Virus record (IMG/VR): IMGVR_UViG_3300042923_000601
Location: 124,001-188,000 of that record
DNA length: 64,000 bases
Origin: a virus
Direction: 5' to 3' (one strand)
Under the pieces are notes generated by a model. It did not search any database. It was not told the DNA's origin and worked only from the letters and a program-made list of their open reading frames with translations. Position numbers and translations under genes: made by a program. Positions 12,301 through 16,928 of the stretch are shown here, one piece after another; the stretch's first letter is position 1, and the number at the start of each line of letters is the position of its first letter.

Positions 12301-12330
12301 AGAATATCGTACACAATACAGGAGATGTAA
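370..12330 (+). CDS. Giant repeated tail fibre / host-recognition protein (3986 aa)
   Basis: Start at 370 is chosen because AAGGGGG lies about 9 bases upstream; the in-frame ATG at 319 has no ribosome binding site. The N-terminal ~350 residues contain a pyocin-knob-like segment (ending GDWAVMYTS) and tail-fibre linker motifs such as KADLGLGNVQNYP. The centre holds four tandem modules of roughly 720-745 residues, each starting near NGRTLVN(I/L)LG, carrying two carbohydrate-binding-like jelly-roll regions (ending YYDELRLYEV and similar), a PYVDGKQH motif, a W-rich block around EAWVAANKAP, and closing near GEPTVPTAPDGTR. The C-terminal ~700 residues have further knob-like domains with GxTWTxW motifs. 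Such proteins bind host surface glycans at the tail tip. Function follows from domain style and position next to the lysis and tail genes; the ligand cannot be read from sequence. Confidence 0.85.
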   Translation: MSLPYVLSELGKLSNSLTNVIQQIETQLGNGTLTLDGLKSDIQAILNSAGQANGLAPLNGTATINKQYLPPIQELVKHGNEWHDKAYVTQTEIDTSVSAYAARRDNPNVVTKAQVGLSNVDNVKQEPYRNLGLNAKSATDLPNTYPVGISYMLADSTKGFPFTGVHNGVMTYNLSDGTTSTYQFAFNYENARVPRIRVRSATLGNTAWGDWAVMYTSAEPPTKADLGLGNVQNYPVATDAEAAAGVSNVTYMTPARTKTTVDAAVSSVSNTQVLGPGTNLVTAGKEGAELDLKVNGRTLVNILGTMGSGESVANWGISGTAPTISTTQKRSGTASFKFSTTDTSGVLVKDLAIPLDKSKYYMVTCWAYVESYTSGGATLNIREYNTSNVRYNVSVNTTKVGEWQQLLLKVPNNNTISTTEGFRIIAGVNTTGTMVVYYDELRLYEVSAAEYAAIGTTLATPEQIDAYFPYVDGKQHVQGVAITKQGKNLLLPLTQRGTNNGTVIDAYAFDHPALVAFGNGYMTYDVIPNTDYVFSAVPGATGQMGVYNDTATVALSDYANTPRAFNSGANTKVRIYFRNTVVGTVRFSDLQLEFGTVATPFAPAEPQTVVLPVTLGEVGGIKDSVSNAGTEWLYTERVRKNVVIDGSLTWAYNDSPGTGLRVVKTAMAGGSSAMPVRTVLYDGRVGGSHLPAGTNNRASATTDTFYIMVSNAEAGWTDTLTPSANAIKALMNGWEAVANNGTTYTSWTSILDGSVAPTNTEAWVAANKAPSWSAWCSLDYALGTAAIPVTISSAEGAISLHPGGNQVTVETGIIQREKIAPQLSTTYGRYYINEVGATVSAVDSPLKYKTNRILDVYAGGTKAKWISETNASNQNGTAIASILTADYDASKTYYATYIALDKYLMTPSVAEVNASWKSGLNGVVPELAQSVADLKSAMDYPVLYSPEMLGEPTVPTAPDGTRNKQAASTEFAAKVAESYANAKFIKEDHTQAISQGLSIINGGETGADVDFSINGRTLVNLLGNYGNFEVDSNNDGLGDGWIRQGGTLTLSTTGVAYGTKSQRITSTSSDTSITDRGMYRYVWLEASKYYVAIAHLTTDGTTIGMIRMEEGASGTNIDTSSSVNQTLFIKFSPVATKNFVFRVFNRAPVGSVGWIEIDGISIYEVDAATYARIGVDITASNIRTYLPYVDGKQHLQNIVISKQGLNLMPNAPESVSTVAKLDGPYAMTLVATAAGQSSFWDIPVKPGVTYTIRAELTGTVGIIARTLFKEDLSTNAAYATALTSTGTYTFTAFEGSAFVRVYFNSTAAGTSTLKNWMMVVGDATALPTTFVPSDIPQTVILPVTLGETSGVTDTVYNSGSEWLYVERIKKNVPLVGGLAWAFNTTFTGVKRLSLALSPAALSGFSSARVVRYDGLQFKNNETTASGNPNVSQISNNQLLLNLATADTGWVDALTPNTNAIKAFFNGWKATANNGTAYTTWASSIDGSAPATNTEAWVAENKAPGMTTWGTVDYVLASAEVPTAVSAAEGSITLHPGNNQISVNTGVIVREKVNPVFYVSGNYYVINNIATTQNLYLSMLKYRMADVVTLYEESTVFNRYIKRAHGNAYGTYQMEISPSNFDTTKDYYLTYIARDKPAFSGFVTDMTANWKTGITGTVTELVQAVAELRNGDDTKMYHNPHFTGEPTVPTAADGTRTKQAASTEFTGRAIDNFSASKLQRADNVQVLSQGTNIIDGGDTGGDLDLTVNGRTLVNLLGNYGSGESLSGWSLAGTTVPTISTTQKRSGTSSFKMATGATGGSYLFRDFNTSLQSTKQYVVAGWAFVESWSSVAAGPSITLYDVGTNTQKYQVLGDKAIIGSWQPLVLKVPTSNTLVGTGFRILIGHGSAGASVSYYSDIRLYEVTAAEYAAIGTTITGDAFDTAFPYVNGRQHVQGVAITKQGQNLLASKPPVLNARARMNGPYDMVLDATGGNDSSYFLIDVPANTTITLSLAHNGRVAIANAAGTVNLVGYSSSQLLTVNTGSNTTIGVHFSNYSAGTGTFTFKNWMLVIGDATALPSTFTPAEPQTAILPVTLSQIGDARDTVYKEGSDWMYNERIKKGVTLTGALPWTLGTSYTGYKYVTVQSSNFPGMYMDKTAANISTAPPLRVTKYNGEPVTHAVSFSSEGSDRFNYGTDVSKVDITVSSGDSGWGDSYSPSAAEIAAYFYGYRMNNGTFGTAYNGTGTKTWAVIGATNNTGAVTVVPTSQAPITALWSPYILDYTLSSAAAPSFIPNAEGDITLHPGKNQIAVETGIIQREKVTPSPYLTNYYINALSGDKLSLRPSRILQVYKGNNADSKWIQITRSTSEEPSYSVYGPAYAIIKSGDFDPTATYYVTYVVAQKHTRSANLSDVTTSWKSGINGVVAELTQAVADLRESIDYPVLYSPEILGEPTVPTAPDGTRNKQAASTEFAARVAENYTAATLDGVTNVQTLASGVSLITADKVGSDLDLIINGRTLVNILGTVGGGESLTGTIPAGVAPVISTTQKRSGLSSYKYVPTASSPSYFYKDYTVSLDKSKYYVLGAWFYTESTANTGMTEVSLRDAGSFTARYSIYGAQSVTGSWQWRFAKIPANNTLVGNGFRLLVGMGGGYAGVFYIDDIRLYEITAAEYNAIGTTIDGDAVDQYYPYVDGKKHTQGLAITKFGRNLLDGIPITLHANAKMNGLYDLTLTATATWSHSWLPTIPVVGGRKMTFSIDPLTVNGAYVYVFEYDSNGTQLSSVGAVANINFSSLTFTTNTQTVTIRVQLTNAIASGTFTFKNWKLEYGDKTPFEPAAPQNVIIPVTLGQIGDVTDTVYNAGSDWMYAERIKKDVVLDGSLTWGVYSTVTGFKNVQAAIPSLSGTGGADDAALAVRYDGIPLKNVDEAVASWTQPDYFRLYNGSVYMSIRSTDSGWTDALNPNVNAVKAFMNGWKAVGSNGTVYTSWVSILDASVPTTNTEAWVAANKAPGWTGWATLDYVMTSAPAPVPIRLSEGSISLHGGVNQIMVETGVIQREKAKPIYDNGFWNINAQVGSNNDSKLAYRTKRTLAIYKDANIDPSWIVGTRPSTSTLIPLFGNDGVQAPTAMYDPTATYYVTYLVLDQYAVTPSLTNISASWKTGLNGVVTSLAHDVAMLQADNDRQDFADKYLNDKVAVLQNLYPTTLTGDFAINANGKDLLQMVVAAGNGFKTLCANSTSTNIPSGVTFRGHSFGSVGSDGEWTGFVQLYSQLNTNFSNFRYGASGWGGWQKNINENMASGETRVNAISLGGYNVEKTKSYAIPNTLTNAKMDITWEPVLSSGTVEITVTCGFNTVNANGVIRKVISYGSNASGGINPYNSYYKEVLGPIKNYLGVSELVYDSTTANLKITVETLANGYVFGGTVTVKFLSSMGRAVPNITIGDPYSGASLGSVVPVQVIPDDTVTTSGYQIQKHPLTNNIGQNILLTANTDLNTVVTAGFYSGNGLTNAPTNEVTWWYVQVYVHSGSVGYVLQRAYHLSATGTPTEYIRRRVNNTWTTWVYVPNSSMLNVANGILQLDSSGLAPLAQLPAIQKWLLTSNTGSGKDGVATYDLNTLITTGYYSINTNSTNMPISGSSTMLLVMYFGSTYYQQEATVYATGPVVRKFVRETRNSGTTWTAWAEIETTAKKDVANGYAGLNASGVLLPSVMPATVTKRVNLYGQLQITSYRRSVVALCEVTNTEPGATSYTNGVLTFKRVNGLAGQTTIMVSAEKRWSSTAMNISVLKMGLTGAAIRPCTFTYNGVKYGGLEIYIEAAESQLVEFNGAGNFTPFGVDYYTVNTSTVVNAEINNSLGLVEGTDFYYINGIFMNDVSISPTTDSIANRPVLRDSNKKIAEVASTRSNGVNIALTATNTLTTAVSYTTSGVVANYVVYVTIWPSVATTLTIQLTYTSPMGGSQTTVILNAKQLAAGAESSLIPLYVTANAFSTMNLQYLSTTTNSTNPLRISYTIQEM
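1172..9870 (+). repeat. Four diverged tandem modules inside the tail fibre gene
   Basis: Units run approximately 1172-3330, 3331-5528, 5529-7764 and 7765-9870. Equivalent anchors encoding NGRTLVN occur near 1252, 3409, 5608 and 7842, giving spacings of about 2157, 2199 and 2234 bases; a weaker NGKDLLQM anchor near 9930 marks a degenerate fifth start. Anchor and linker segments are best conserved while the jelly-roll faces differ, consistent with old duplication and diversification. Confidence 0.85.
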
Positions 12331-12339
12331 AACAATATG

Positions 12340-12360
12340 GTGGGGACCTTGTGTCCCCAC
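12340..12360 (+). terminator. Hairpin after tail fibre gene (weak terminator)
   Basis: Perfect stem GTGGGGAC / GTCCCCAC. It is followed by TCTATTTATA rather than a clean T run, so it may attenuate rather than stop transcription into the next gene. Confidence 0.5.
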
Positions 12361-12390
12361 TCTATTTATATCAAATAGGAGGCGAATACA

Positions 12391-13845
12391 ATGGGTCAAC
12401 TAATCGTGTCAGGCGACGCAACCGCAGCTGACGTCCTTATAGGGCATACTTTTAGTGCTGGGCCGTTAAACGGTGTAGCCGGTACAATGCCTGATAACGG
12501 AGCCGGAGGAACGGTAACTCCTTCTGCATCCACACAAACAAAGGCCGCAGGATATTATTCAAGCGCTATTACAATATCGGCTGTAACGTTCACCGCAGCA
12601 AATGTATTAACAGGAACAACAATCGCGGGTACGGCAGGTACGATGCCAAACCGTGGAGCAGTAACAATCACCCCGTCTTCCGCTGCTCAAACTATCGCCG
12701 CCGGATACCATAATGGGTCAGGTACAGTTGCCGCAGTTACCGTGCCTGCCGCTAACGTATTGACAGGAACAACAATTGCAGGTGTGGCAGGGACCATGGT
12801 GAATAATGGTGCAGGTGGAACCGTAACTCCTTCTGCATCTACACAAACCAAACCAGCCGGATATTATTCAAGTGCTATTACAATTTCGGCAGTATCGGTT
12901 CCTGCAGCCAACGTTTTAACAGGTACTACAATTGCAGGAACCGCAGGTACGATGCCTAACCGTGGAGCAGTAACAATCACCCCGTCTGCCTCCGCTCAAA
13001 CCATTGCTGCTGGGTACCATAATGGCTCAGGTAGTGTTGCTGCTGTAACATTTCCGACAGAGTATGTTCTAAATGGTGTTGTTATTGCAGGCACTGAAGG
13101 AACGATGGCGAGTTATGGTGACCAAGAGATGATAACCGCTGGTGGGACAATGGGCGAAGGTTATGTCACGCTATCCAGTTACGCAGAGGGGTATGTTAAT
13201 AGTGGAACCACATACTCTTTGCAGTCGGGCGTTATTTCAGCCTCTAAGATTCTAGCCGGGCAGAATATTCTCGGTTTAGGGGGAACTGCGACATCTGATG
13301 CGACTGCTGTGGCCGCTGACGTCTTATCTGGTAAGACAGTATATATTAACGGGGCAAAAATTATTGGGACGATGCCTAACATTACGTCTGGATCAGACCC
13401 AGCACAAGGCGTTGGTCTATGGGGGGATGGCGGCTTAGCAGTGTATCCATCACCAGGATATCGTAAGGGTGGTGCGGGTGCTGGTGAAATTAAAGTATCT
13501 GTGGCTCAGCTCCAAACAGTCGCAAGTATACAGCCGGGGAACATCCGTAGTGGGGTTACTTTATTTGGAGTGGTGGGTAATGTGGTACCACGCGTGTATT
13601 CATACTATTCCTTCAGTATGGACGCGGGCTCTAACGTAGTCGGATATAACGCGGGGTTTACACCAAGGGCGATTGCAGTTAGAGGTACAGTTGGACAAAC
13701 TGTAGTTGCCGCATCCTGGTTTTCGGACGGCAATGTGTATGGGTCATTTGCCCAATACATTGCCATTTCCACAGCTGGAAATAACATCACTTTTACTAGA
13801 CAAACCTCCGGGACTATCAATTTTGATGTATCGATATTTGGCTAA
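12391..13845 (+). CDS. Gly/Ala/Thr-rich repeat tail protein (484 aa)
   Basis: A strong AGGAGG sits 10 bases before the ATG. About the first 230 residues are built from ~51-residue repeats around NVLTGTTIAGTAGTM followed by TPSASxQTxxAGYxxxS; two repeat types alternate (GYYSS and GYHNGSG). Further looser repeats of the V(L/I)xGxxIxGxxG type follow, and the last ~75 residues look like a compact beta-sandwich. This repeat is common in tail fibre or fibre-associated proteins of Firmicute phages and prophages. It lies between the giant fibre and the endolysin, so it is probably a tail appendage or fibre tip protein. The exact role is inferred. Confidence 0.65.
   Translation: MGQLIVSGDATAADVLIGHTFSAGPLNGVAGTMPDNGAGGTVTPSASTQTKAAGYYSSAITISAVTFTAANVLTGTTIAGTAGTMPNRGAVTITPSSAAQTIAAGYHNGSGTVAAVTVPAANVLTGTTIAGVAGTMVNNGAGGTVTPSASTQTKPAGYYSSAITISAVSVPAANVLTGTTIAGTAGTMPNRGAVTITPSASAQTIAAGYHNGSGSVAAVTFPTEYVLNGVVIAGTEGTMASYGDQEMITAGGTMGEGYVTLSSYAEGYVNSGTTYSLQSGVISASKILAGQNILGLGGTATSDATAVAADVLSGKTVYINGAKIIGTMPNITSGSDPAQGVGLWGDGGLAVYPSPGYRKGGAGAGEIKVSVAQLQTVASIQPGNIRSGVTLFGVVGNVVPRVYSYYSFSMDAGSNVVGYNAGFTPRAIAVRGTVGQTVVAASWFSDGNVYGSFAQYIAISTAGNNITFTRQTSGTINFDVSIFG
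12499..13080 (+). repeat. Tandem ~309-bp dimeric repeat within the repeat-rich tail gene
   Basis: Near-identical coding blocks start at about 12499 (GGAGCCGGAGGAACGGTAAC) and 12808 (GGTGCAGGTGGAACCGTAAC), each containing one GYYSS-type and one GYHNGSG-type sub-repeat of about 51 codons. The high identity between copies suggests recent duplication or gene conversion. Confidence 0.75.
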
Positions 13846-13915
13846 AAACGCAACACTAGACCTGGTATTATCAAACAATCTAATAACCCAAGTAAAAAAG
13901 GAGTGGATAAATCAT

Positions 13916-14860
13916 ATGCAAACCAAAGGCAATTTCCTGCTGATGGAACTGTCTGAGTTTCAGGCGTGGTTGGAGAAGCAAGTAATCACCCGTGCTGTTT
14001 CTAAAGTTCAGTTCCATCACACCGCAAGTCCTAACTACACAACACGTAAGATGGTTAATGGTGTAGCGACCCAGGATCACTTTAAGTGTCTGGAAGGCAT
14101 GCGCGACTACCATATCATCACCAACGGATGGTCTGCAACCGGTCAAAACATCACCATCTTCGAAGACGGTAAAGTGGCAATCAGTCTTGACCGCGATTTG
14201 AACAAAACTCCTGCTGGTATCACTGGCCAGAACACCGGTCAAATCTGTATCGAAAACATCGGTAACTTCGACAAGGGTGGCGACACGATGACAGCTAAGC
14301 AACGCGAAGCTATCATCCATGTGTATGCTTGCTTGGCTAAGAAGTTTAACCTGCCGATCGATACTGACCATTTTGTATACCATGCATGGTTTACAGCTAG
14401 TGGCACAAGACTCGCTGACTATACCCCTGGTAAGTCCTCGAAGTCCTGCCCGGGCACCAACTTCTTCGGCGCAGGAAACACGGTTGCATCTGCTAAAACG
14501 GTCGTGTTCCCGCTGATTCAAGCTGAACTCAACAGATTGAACGCGCCTGTTACTCCGCCGCAGCCGGTTCCATCAACAGATATCCCGCAGGAAATCACAG
14601 TGTATTACAACACCGTGAAGGATACCGGGGTACTGTACAATAACAAAACGTATGTCAAGCTTACCAAGCTGGCTGAAGTACTTGGATTTGAAGCCGGTTA
14701 TGATAACGCCACGAAGAAAGCAACAATCAACGGTAAGGAACTGCAAGATACCCTTGTAGTTGACGGTCGTGCATTTATTCAGGCACGTCCAATCGTTGAT
14801 GCCTTCGGCGGTGAACTGAGCTGGAATAATGATACCAAGGTGCTCAAGGTCACTAAGTAA
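13916..14860 (+). CDS. Endolysin: N-acetylmuramoyl-L-alanine amidase with copper-amine-oxidase-N-like C-terminal domain (314 aa)
   Basis: The ATG at 13916 follows AAAAAAGGAGTGG; a longer frame start at 13706 would overlap the upstream gene. Residues ~25-200 form an Amidase_2 (PGRP-like) domain: FHHTASP at residues 33-39 supplies the first zinc histidine, and YHAWF plus KSCPGTNFFG supply the later His and Cys ligands. It would cleave the amide bond between MurNAc and L-Ala. A proline-rich linker (PVTPPQPVPSTD) leads to ~85 C-terminal residues (VYYNTVKDTGVLYNNKTYVK, LAEVLGF, DGRAFIQARP) resembling the copper amine oxidase N-terminal-like domain, frequent in Paenibacillaceae extracellular proteins and here a likely cell-wall-binding part. 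It sits with a holin-like gene downstream, so a lysis role is the best call. Confidence 0.88.
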   Translation: MQTKGNFLLMELSEFQAWLEKQVITRAVSKVQFHHTASPNYTTRKMVNGVATQDHFKCLEGMRDYHIITNGWSATGQNITIFEDGKVAISLDRDLNKTPAGITGQNTGQICIENIGNFDKGGDTMTAKQREAIIHVYACLAKKFNLPIDTDHFVYHAWFTASGTRLADYTPGKSSKSCPGTNFFGAGNTVASAKTVVFPLIQAELNRLNAPVTPPQPVPSTDIPQEITVYYNTVKDTGVLYNNKTYVKLTKLAEVLGFEAGYDNATKKATINGKELQDTLVVDGRAFIQARPIVDAFGGELSWNNDTKVLKVTK

Positions 14861-14883
14861 TCGGCCACTCTGGTAACATGCAC

Positions 14884-14917
14884 AAAAGCATGAGGTTAAT
14901 CCCTCATGCTTTTCTAT
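14884..14917 (+). terminator. Rho-independent terminator after endolysin
   Basis: Stem AAAAGCATGAGG / CCCTCATGCTTTT with a TTAAT loop, followed by CTATCTT. Confidence 0.8.
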
Positions 14918-14963
14918 CTTAAACAAATGATAAATCATGTAACGGAGTTGAGGAGGGTTTACA

Positions 14964-15998
14964 ATGAAATTTCTTGGGAAAAAAGTGAAACGCCGTATTT
15001 ATGTATTTATATCTTCGGCTGTTATCGCCATTACACTGCTGGTGACTTATCAGTCGATTGTATATGCTGCTAAACTGGATGCTGATGATAGGCAATCAGA
15101 TAAAATAACAGCTATTCGCTCTGCTGAATGGAATGCTGTAAATGTTATTATTAAGGACACGATTGAGCAGGCAGGGCAGAAGCTCGATCAAGAGATAATT
15201 CCTGCTCTCTTAGATGATATCAACTCCTATTATGGAGATGATACCGAAAAGCTTAGTCATGATTTGGAAAATTTAGCCAACCCTGACTATGATAATCCGT
15301 TGACTCACACTATTGCTAAACATATTAGAGGGAAGTACCTATTTGGTGTCACATCAGACGCCAATGACATCTTCGCCCTCACAAAAAAAGACGGCGTTAT
15401 TGCCGATTTGTCTGTTAGTACAAGCTCTCCTGAGCGACCTCGGAGTTTATCAGCCGAGGCGAATGCACACTACAACGTAACGTTAGCAAACTCTGCGTTC
15501 AGTGCGATTGTAAATCAAGCTCGTTCGGTGAACCAGCCGGTGATCTTCTGGCAATTTAATCAACCAGATGACACATACGCAGGGTCAATAACCGGTATGA
15601 AGCTAAGTGAAATGCGAAAATACTTTGAAGAGAATAACGGGAGTTTGGACTCCCTACGTTCGTTTGAATTTTTGGTGCCCAGATATATCTTCTTTGACCA
15701 TGACCTTTTAGGTAATGAGCTTGTAGATGATAGGGGTGTCCAGCATTCTATTTATCAAATTGTGTTAGTTCAAGGATTTAGCATTACCGAGATTATTGAA
15801 AATACGGATATGCTAGATTCTATTTATAACGGTATTAACGTTAACGATATCGCTAATGTAAGTGGGTATTTATCTCTCAGCCGAATGCAGCAGATTCTCA
15901 TTTTTGGGGGACTGTTTGTGATTACGTGTTGGGTGCAGTTTTCAGTACAAACTAAAAGGAAATACGTGGATCAGCATGAATCAACTATAAATATATAG
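14964..15998 (+). CDS. Two-TM membrane protein with large external domain (344 aa)
   Basis: Preceded by GGAGTTGAGGAGGG. A basic N-terminus (KKVKRR) precedes a transmembrane segment at about residues 12-34, a ~275-residue presumably extracytoplasmic region follows, and a second transmembrane segment lies at about 309-330 with a short basic tail. This in-out-in layout, with FALTKKDGVIADL in the external part, is reminiscent of bacterial Cache-type sensor ectodomains, but no signalling module follows the second helix. It lies between endolysin and holin-like genes, so it could be a lysis regulator (antiholin-like or spanin-like) or a host-surface modifier such as superinfection exclusion. No family was recognised with confidence. 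Confidence 0.55.
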   Translation: MKFLGKKVKRRIYVFISSAVIAITLLVTYQSIVYAAKLDADDRQSDKITAIRSAEWNAVNVIIKDTIEQAGQKLDQEIIPALLDDINSYYGDDTEKLSHDLENLANPDYDNPLTHTIAKHIRGKYLFGVTSDANDIFALTKKDGVIADLSVSTSSPERPRSLSAEANAHYNVTLANSAFSAIVNQARSVNQPVIFWQFNQPDDTYAGSITGMKLSEMRKYFEENNGSLDSLRSFEFLVPRYIFFDHDLLGNELVDDRGVQHSIYQIVLVQGFSITEIIENTDMLDSIYNGINVNDIANVSGYLSLSRMQQILIFGGLFVITCWVQFSVQTKRKYVDQHESTINI

Positions 15999-16104
15999 AT
16001 AATTAACCCCGCGTGGTTTCCGTGCATCCACCAAACCCTGATTTCGATTATCCATTACACCGATGCATATCACAAAACGGGCCGTGGAGGTGAGGGGGAG
16101 TTTT

Positions 16105-16452
16105 ATGAGCCAGCCATTCCAGATCGAGCCATTTTTACAAGATGATATCACATTGTTTCTCGTTGTACTCTCGCTTACCATCCTCGGGTCGTACGTGAAA
16201 GATGTGTTCTCCAGGAAGCAATCGAGGCGGAAAACGACCTTACCAATGATATACTCATCTGCAGTAATCATGACCATCTTAATTTTTGCTACGTCGGATA
16301 TTATCATGAAGTACTTTCCGGGTCGGAACTTCCTTGCTGTCTGTGTTGTCGGGGGATTGGTTTCTGTTGAAGTTGTCCAGAGACTGACGACGCTTGGTGG
16401 TATAAAGAAGTTTATCGACGAGTTCATTGAGTTTTACAAGAAGAAAAAATAA
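16105..16452 (+). CDS. Putative holin (115 aa, three TM segments)
   Basis: The start at 16105 has GGTGAGGGGGAG just upstream; an in-frame ATG at 16063 lacks a site. Hydrophobic segments lie at about residues 15-32, 47-66 and 72-92, with basic loops (SRKQSRRK) and a lysine-rich end (KKFIDEFIEFYKKKK). Small size, three membrane passes, a charged tail and location just downstream of the endolysin fit a class I holin that permeabilises the membrane to release the amidase. Family membership cannot be settled by eye. Confidence 0.6.
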   Translation: MSQPFQIEPFLQDDITLFLVVLSLTILGSYVKDVFSRKQSRRKTTLPMIYSSAVIMTILIFATSDIIMKYFPGRNFLAVCVVGGLVSVEVVQRLTTLGGIKKFIDEFIEFYKKKK

Positions 16453-16466
16453 ATTGTAAAGAAGAG

Positions 16467-16499
16467 GGAGAGACAGCTAAATGCTGTCTCTCCTTTCTT
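16467..16499 (+). terminator. Terminator ending the rightward tail/lysis block
   Basis: Perfect 11-bp stem GGAGAGACAGC / GCTGTCTCTCC with a TAAAT loop, then TTTCTT. It lies at the convergence with the leftward unit that starts at 16605. Confidence 0.88.
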
Positions 16500-16515
16500 A
16501 AGTTTGGAAGAAGAA

Positions 16516-16605
16516 TTACTTCTTCTTACCGTCGCCAGTGGTACCTACCGGAATACCAATAGTAGTGTGGTCGATATCACCGCGTTTTTGTCTGAGGTTG
16601 ATCAA
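16516..16605 (-). CDS. Very small ORF with TTG start (29 aa)
   Basis: Reading leftward, GGAGGAGG is followed 8 bases later by TTG and 29 codons ending LysLysLys-TAA (MINLRQKRGDIDHTTIGIPV, then GTTGDGKKK). The ribosome binding site is as strong as any in the window. A consensus phage promoter and a 5' leader hairpin lie directly upstream, and no other open frame uses this transcript. No family is known for so short a peptide. It could be a small host-takeover peptide, or the leader of a transcript whose RNA is the functional part. Confidence 0.5.
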   Translation of the reverse strand: MINLRQKRGDIDHTTIGIPVGTTGDGKKK

Positions 16606-16628
16606 TGTTGTCACCTCCTCCAATATAA

Positions 16629-16658
16629 AGTGAACCTAGATTTGTTGCTAGGTTCACT
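16629..16658 (-). promoter_or_regulatory. Leader hairpin at the 5' end of the small-ORF transcript
   Basis: Perfect 11-bp stem AGTGAACCTAG / CTAGGTTCACT with an 8-base loop. It begins within the GTG at the end of the promoter motif, so the transcript would start with the hairpin and then reach the GGAGGAGG site. It could stabilise the mRNA, or terminate transcription arriving from the 73-aa gene. Confidence 0.55.
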
Positions 16659-16671
16659 AATATGATATATA
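16655..16671 (-). promoter_or_regulatory. Phage promoter motif (TATATATCATA-N3-GTG)
   Basis: Leftward sequence TATATATCATATTAGTG, one mismatch from the window consensus TATATATTATA-N3-GTG. Drives the 29-codon ORF. Confidence 0.65.
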
Positions 16672-16688
16672 CTTGGAACCCTATAAAA

Positions 16689-16910
16689 TTACGGCTTGAA
16701 CGGCGGTGTGATTTGAACACCAAGATCATGCGCCATCGTAAAAAGTTGGCGTGTTTCTGCCGTAAGATGCATCATTGCAATGGCAGCAAGCGAGACCTCG
16801 ATCTCATCCATTGACTGCACAATGATATCAGAATGGTGTTCGATCTGCTGGCTCAGATTGTTGACACGAGCCTGAATGTGCATTCGAGTTAGCTCTAATG
16901 CTTTATCCAT
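16689..16910 (-). CDS. Small helical protein (73 aa), downstream of PPK1
   Basis: AAGGGGAG precedes the ATG at 16910, 18 bases after the polyphosphate kinase stop, so the two are likely co-transcribed. The sequence is almost wholly helical with heptad-like hydrophobics (MHIQARVNNLSQQIEHHSDI) and suits a small coiled coil or four-helix partner. It has no transmembrane segment or cysteines and no recognised family. Placement suggests an accessory to PPK1, but this is only inference. Confidence 0.6.
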   Translation of the reverse strand: MDKALELTRMHIQARVNNLSQQIEHHSDIIVQSMDEIEVSLAAIAMMHLTAETRQLFTMAHDLGVQITPPFKP

Positions 16911-16928
16911 CCGGTTTCTCCCCTTGTG

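Noticed and set aside
13706-13915. Upstream extension of the endolysin frame
   Set aside because: It overlaps the repeat-rich tail protein in another frame and has no ribosome binding site; the ATG at 13916 has one.
13880-14521. Leftward 213-codon open frame opposite the endolysin
   Set aside because: No ribosome binding site, and the plus-strand frame is a clear amidase. It is a shadow of that gene.
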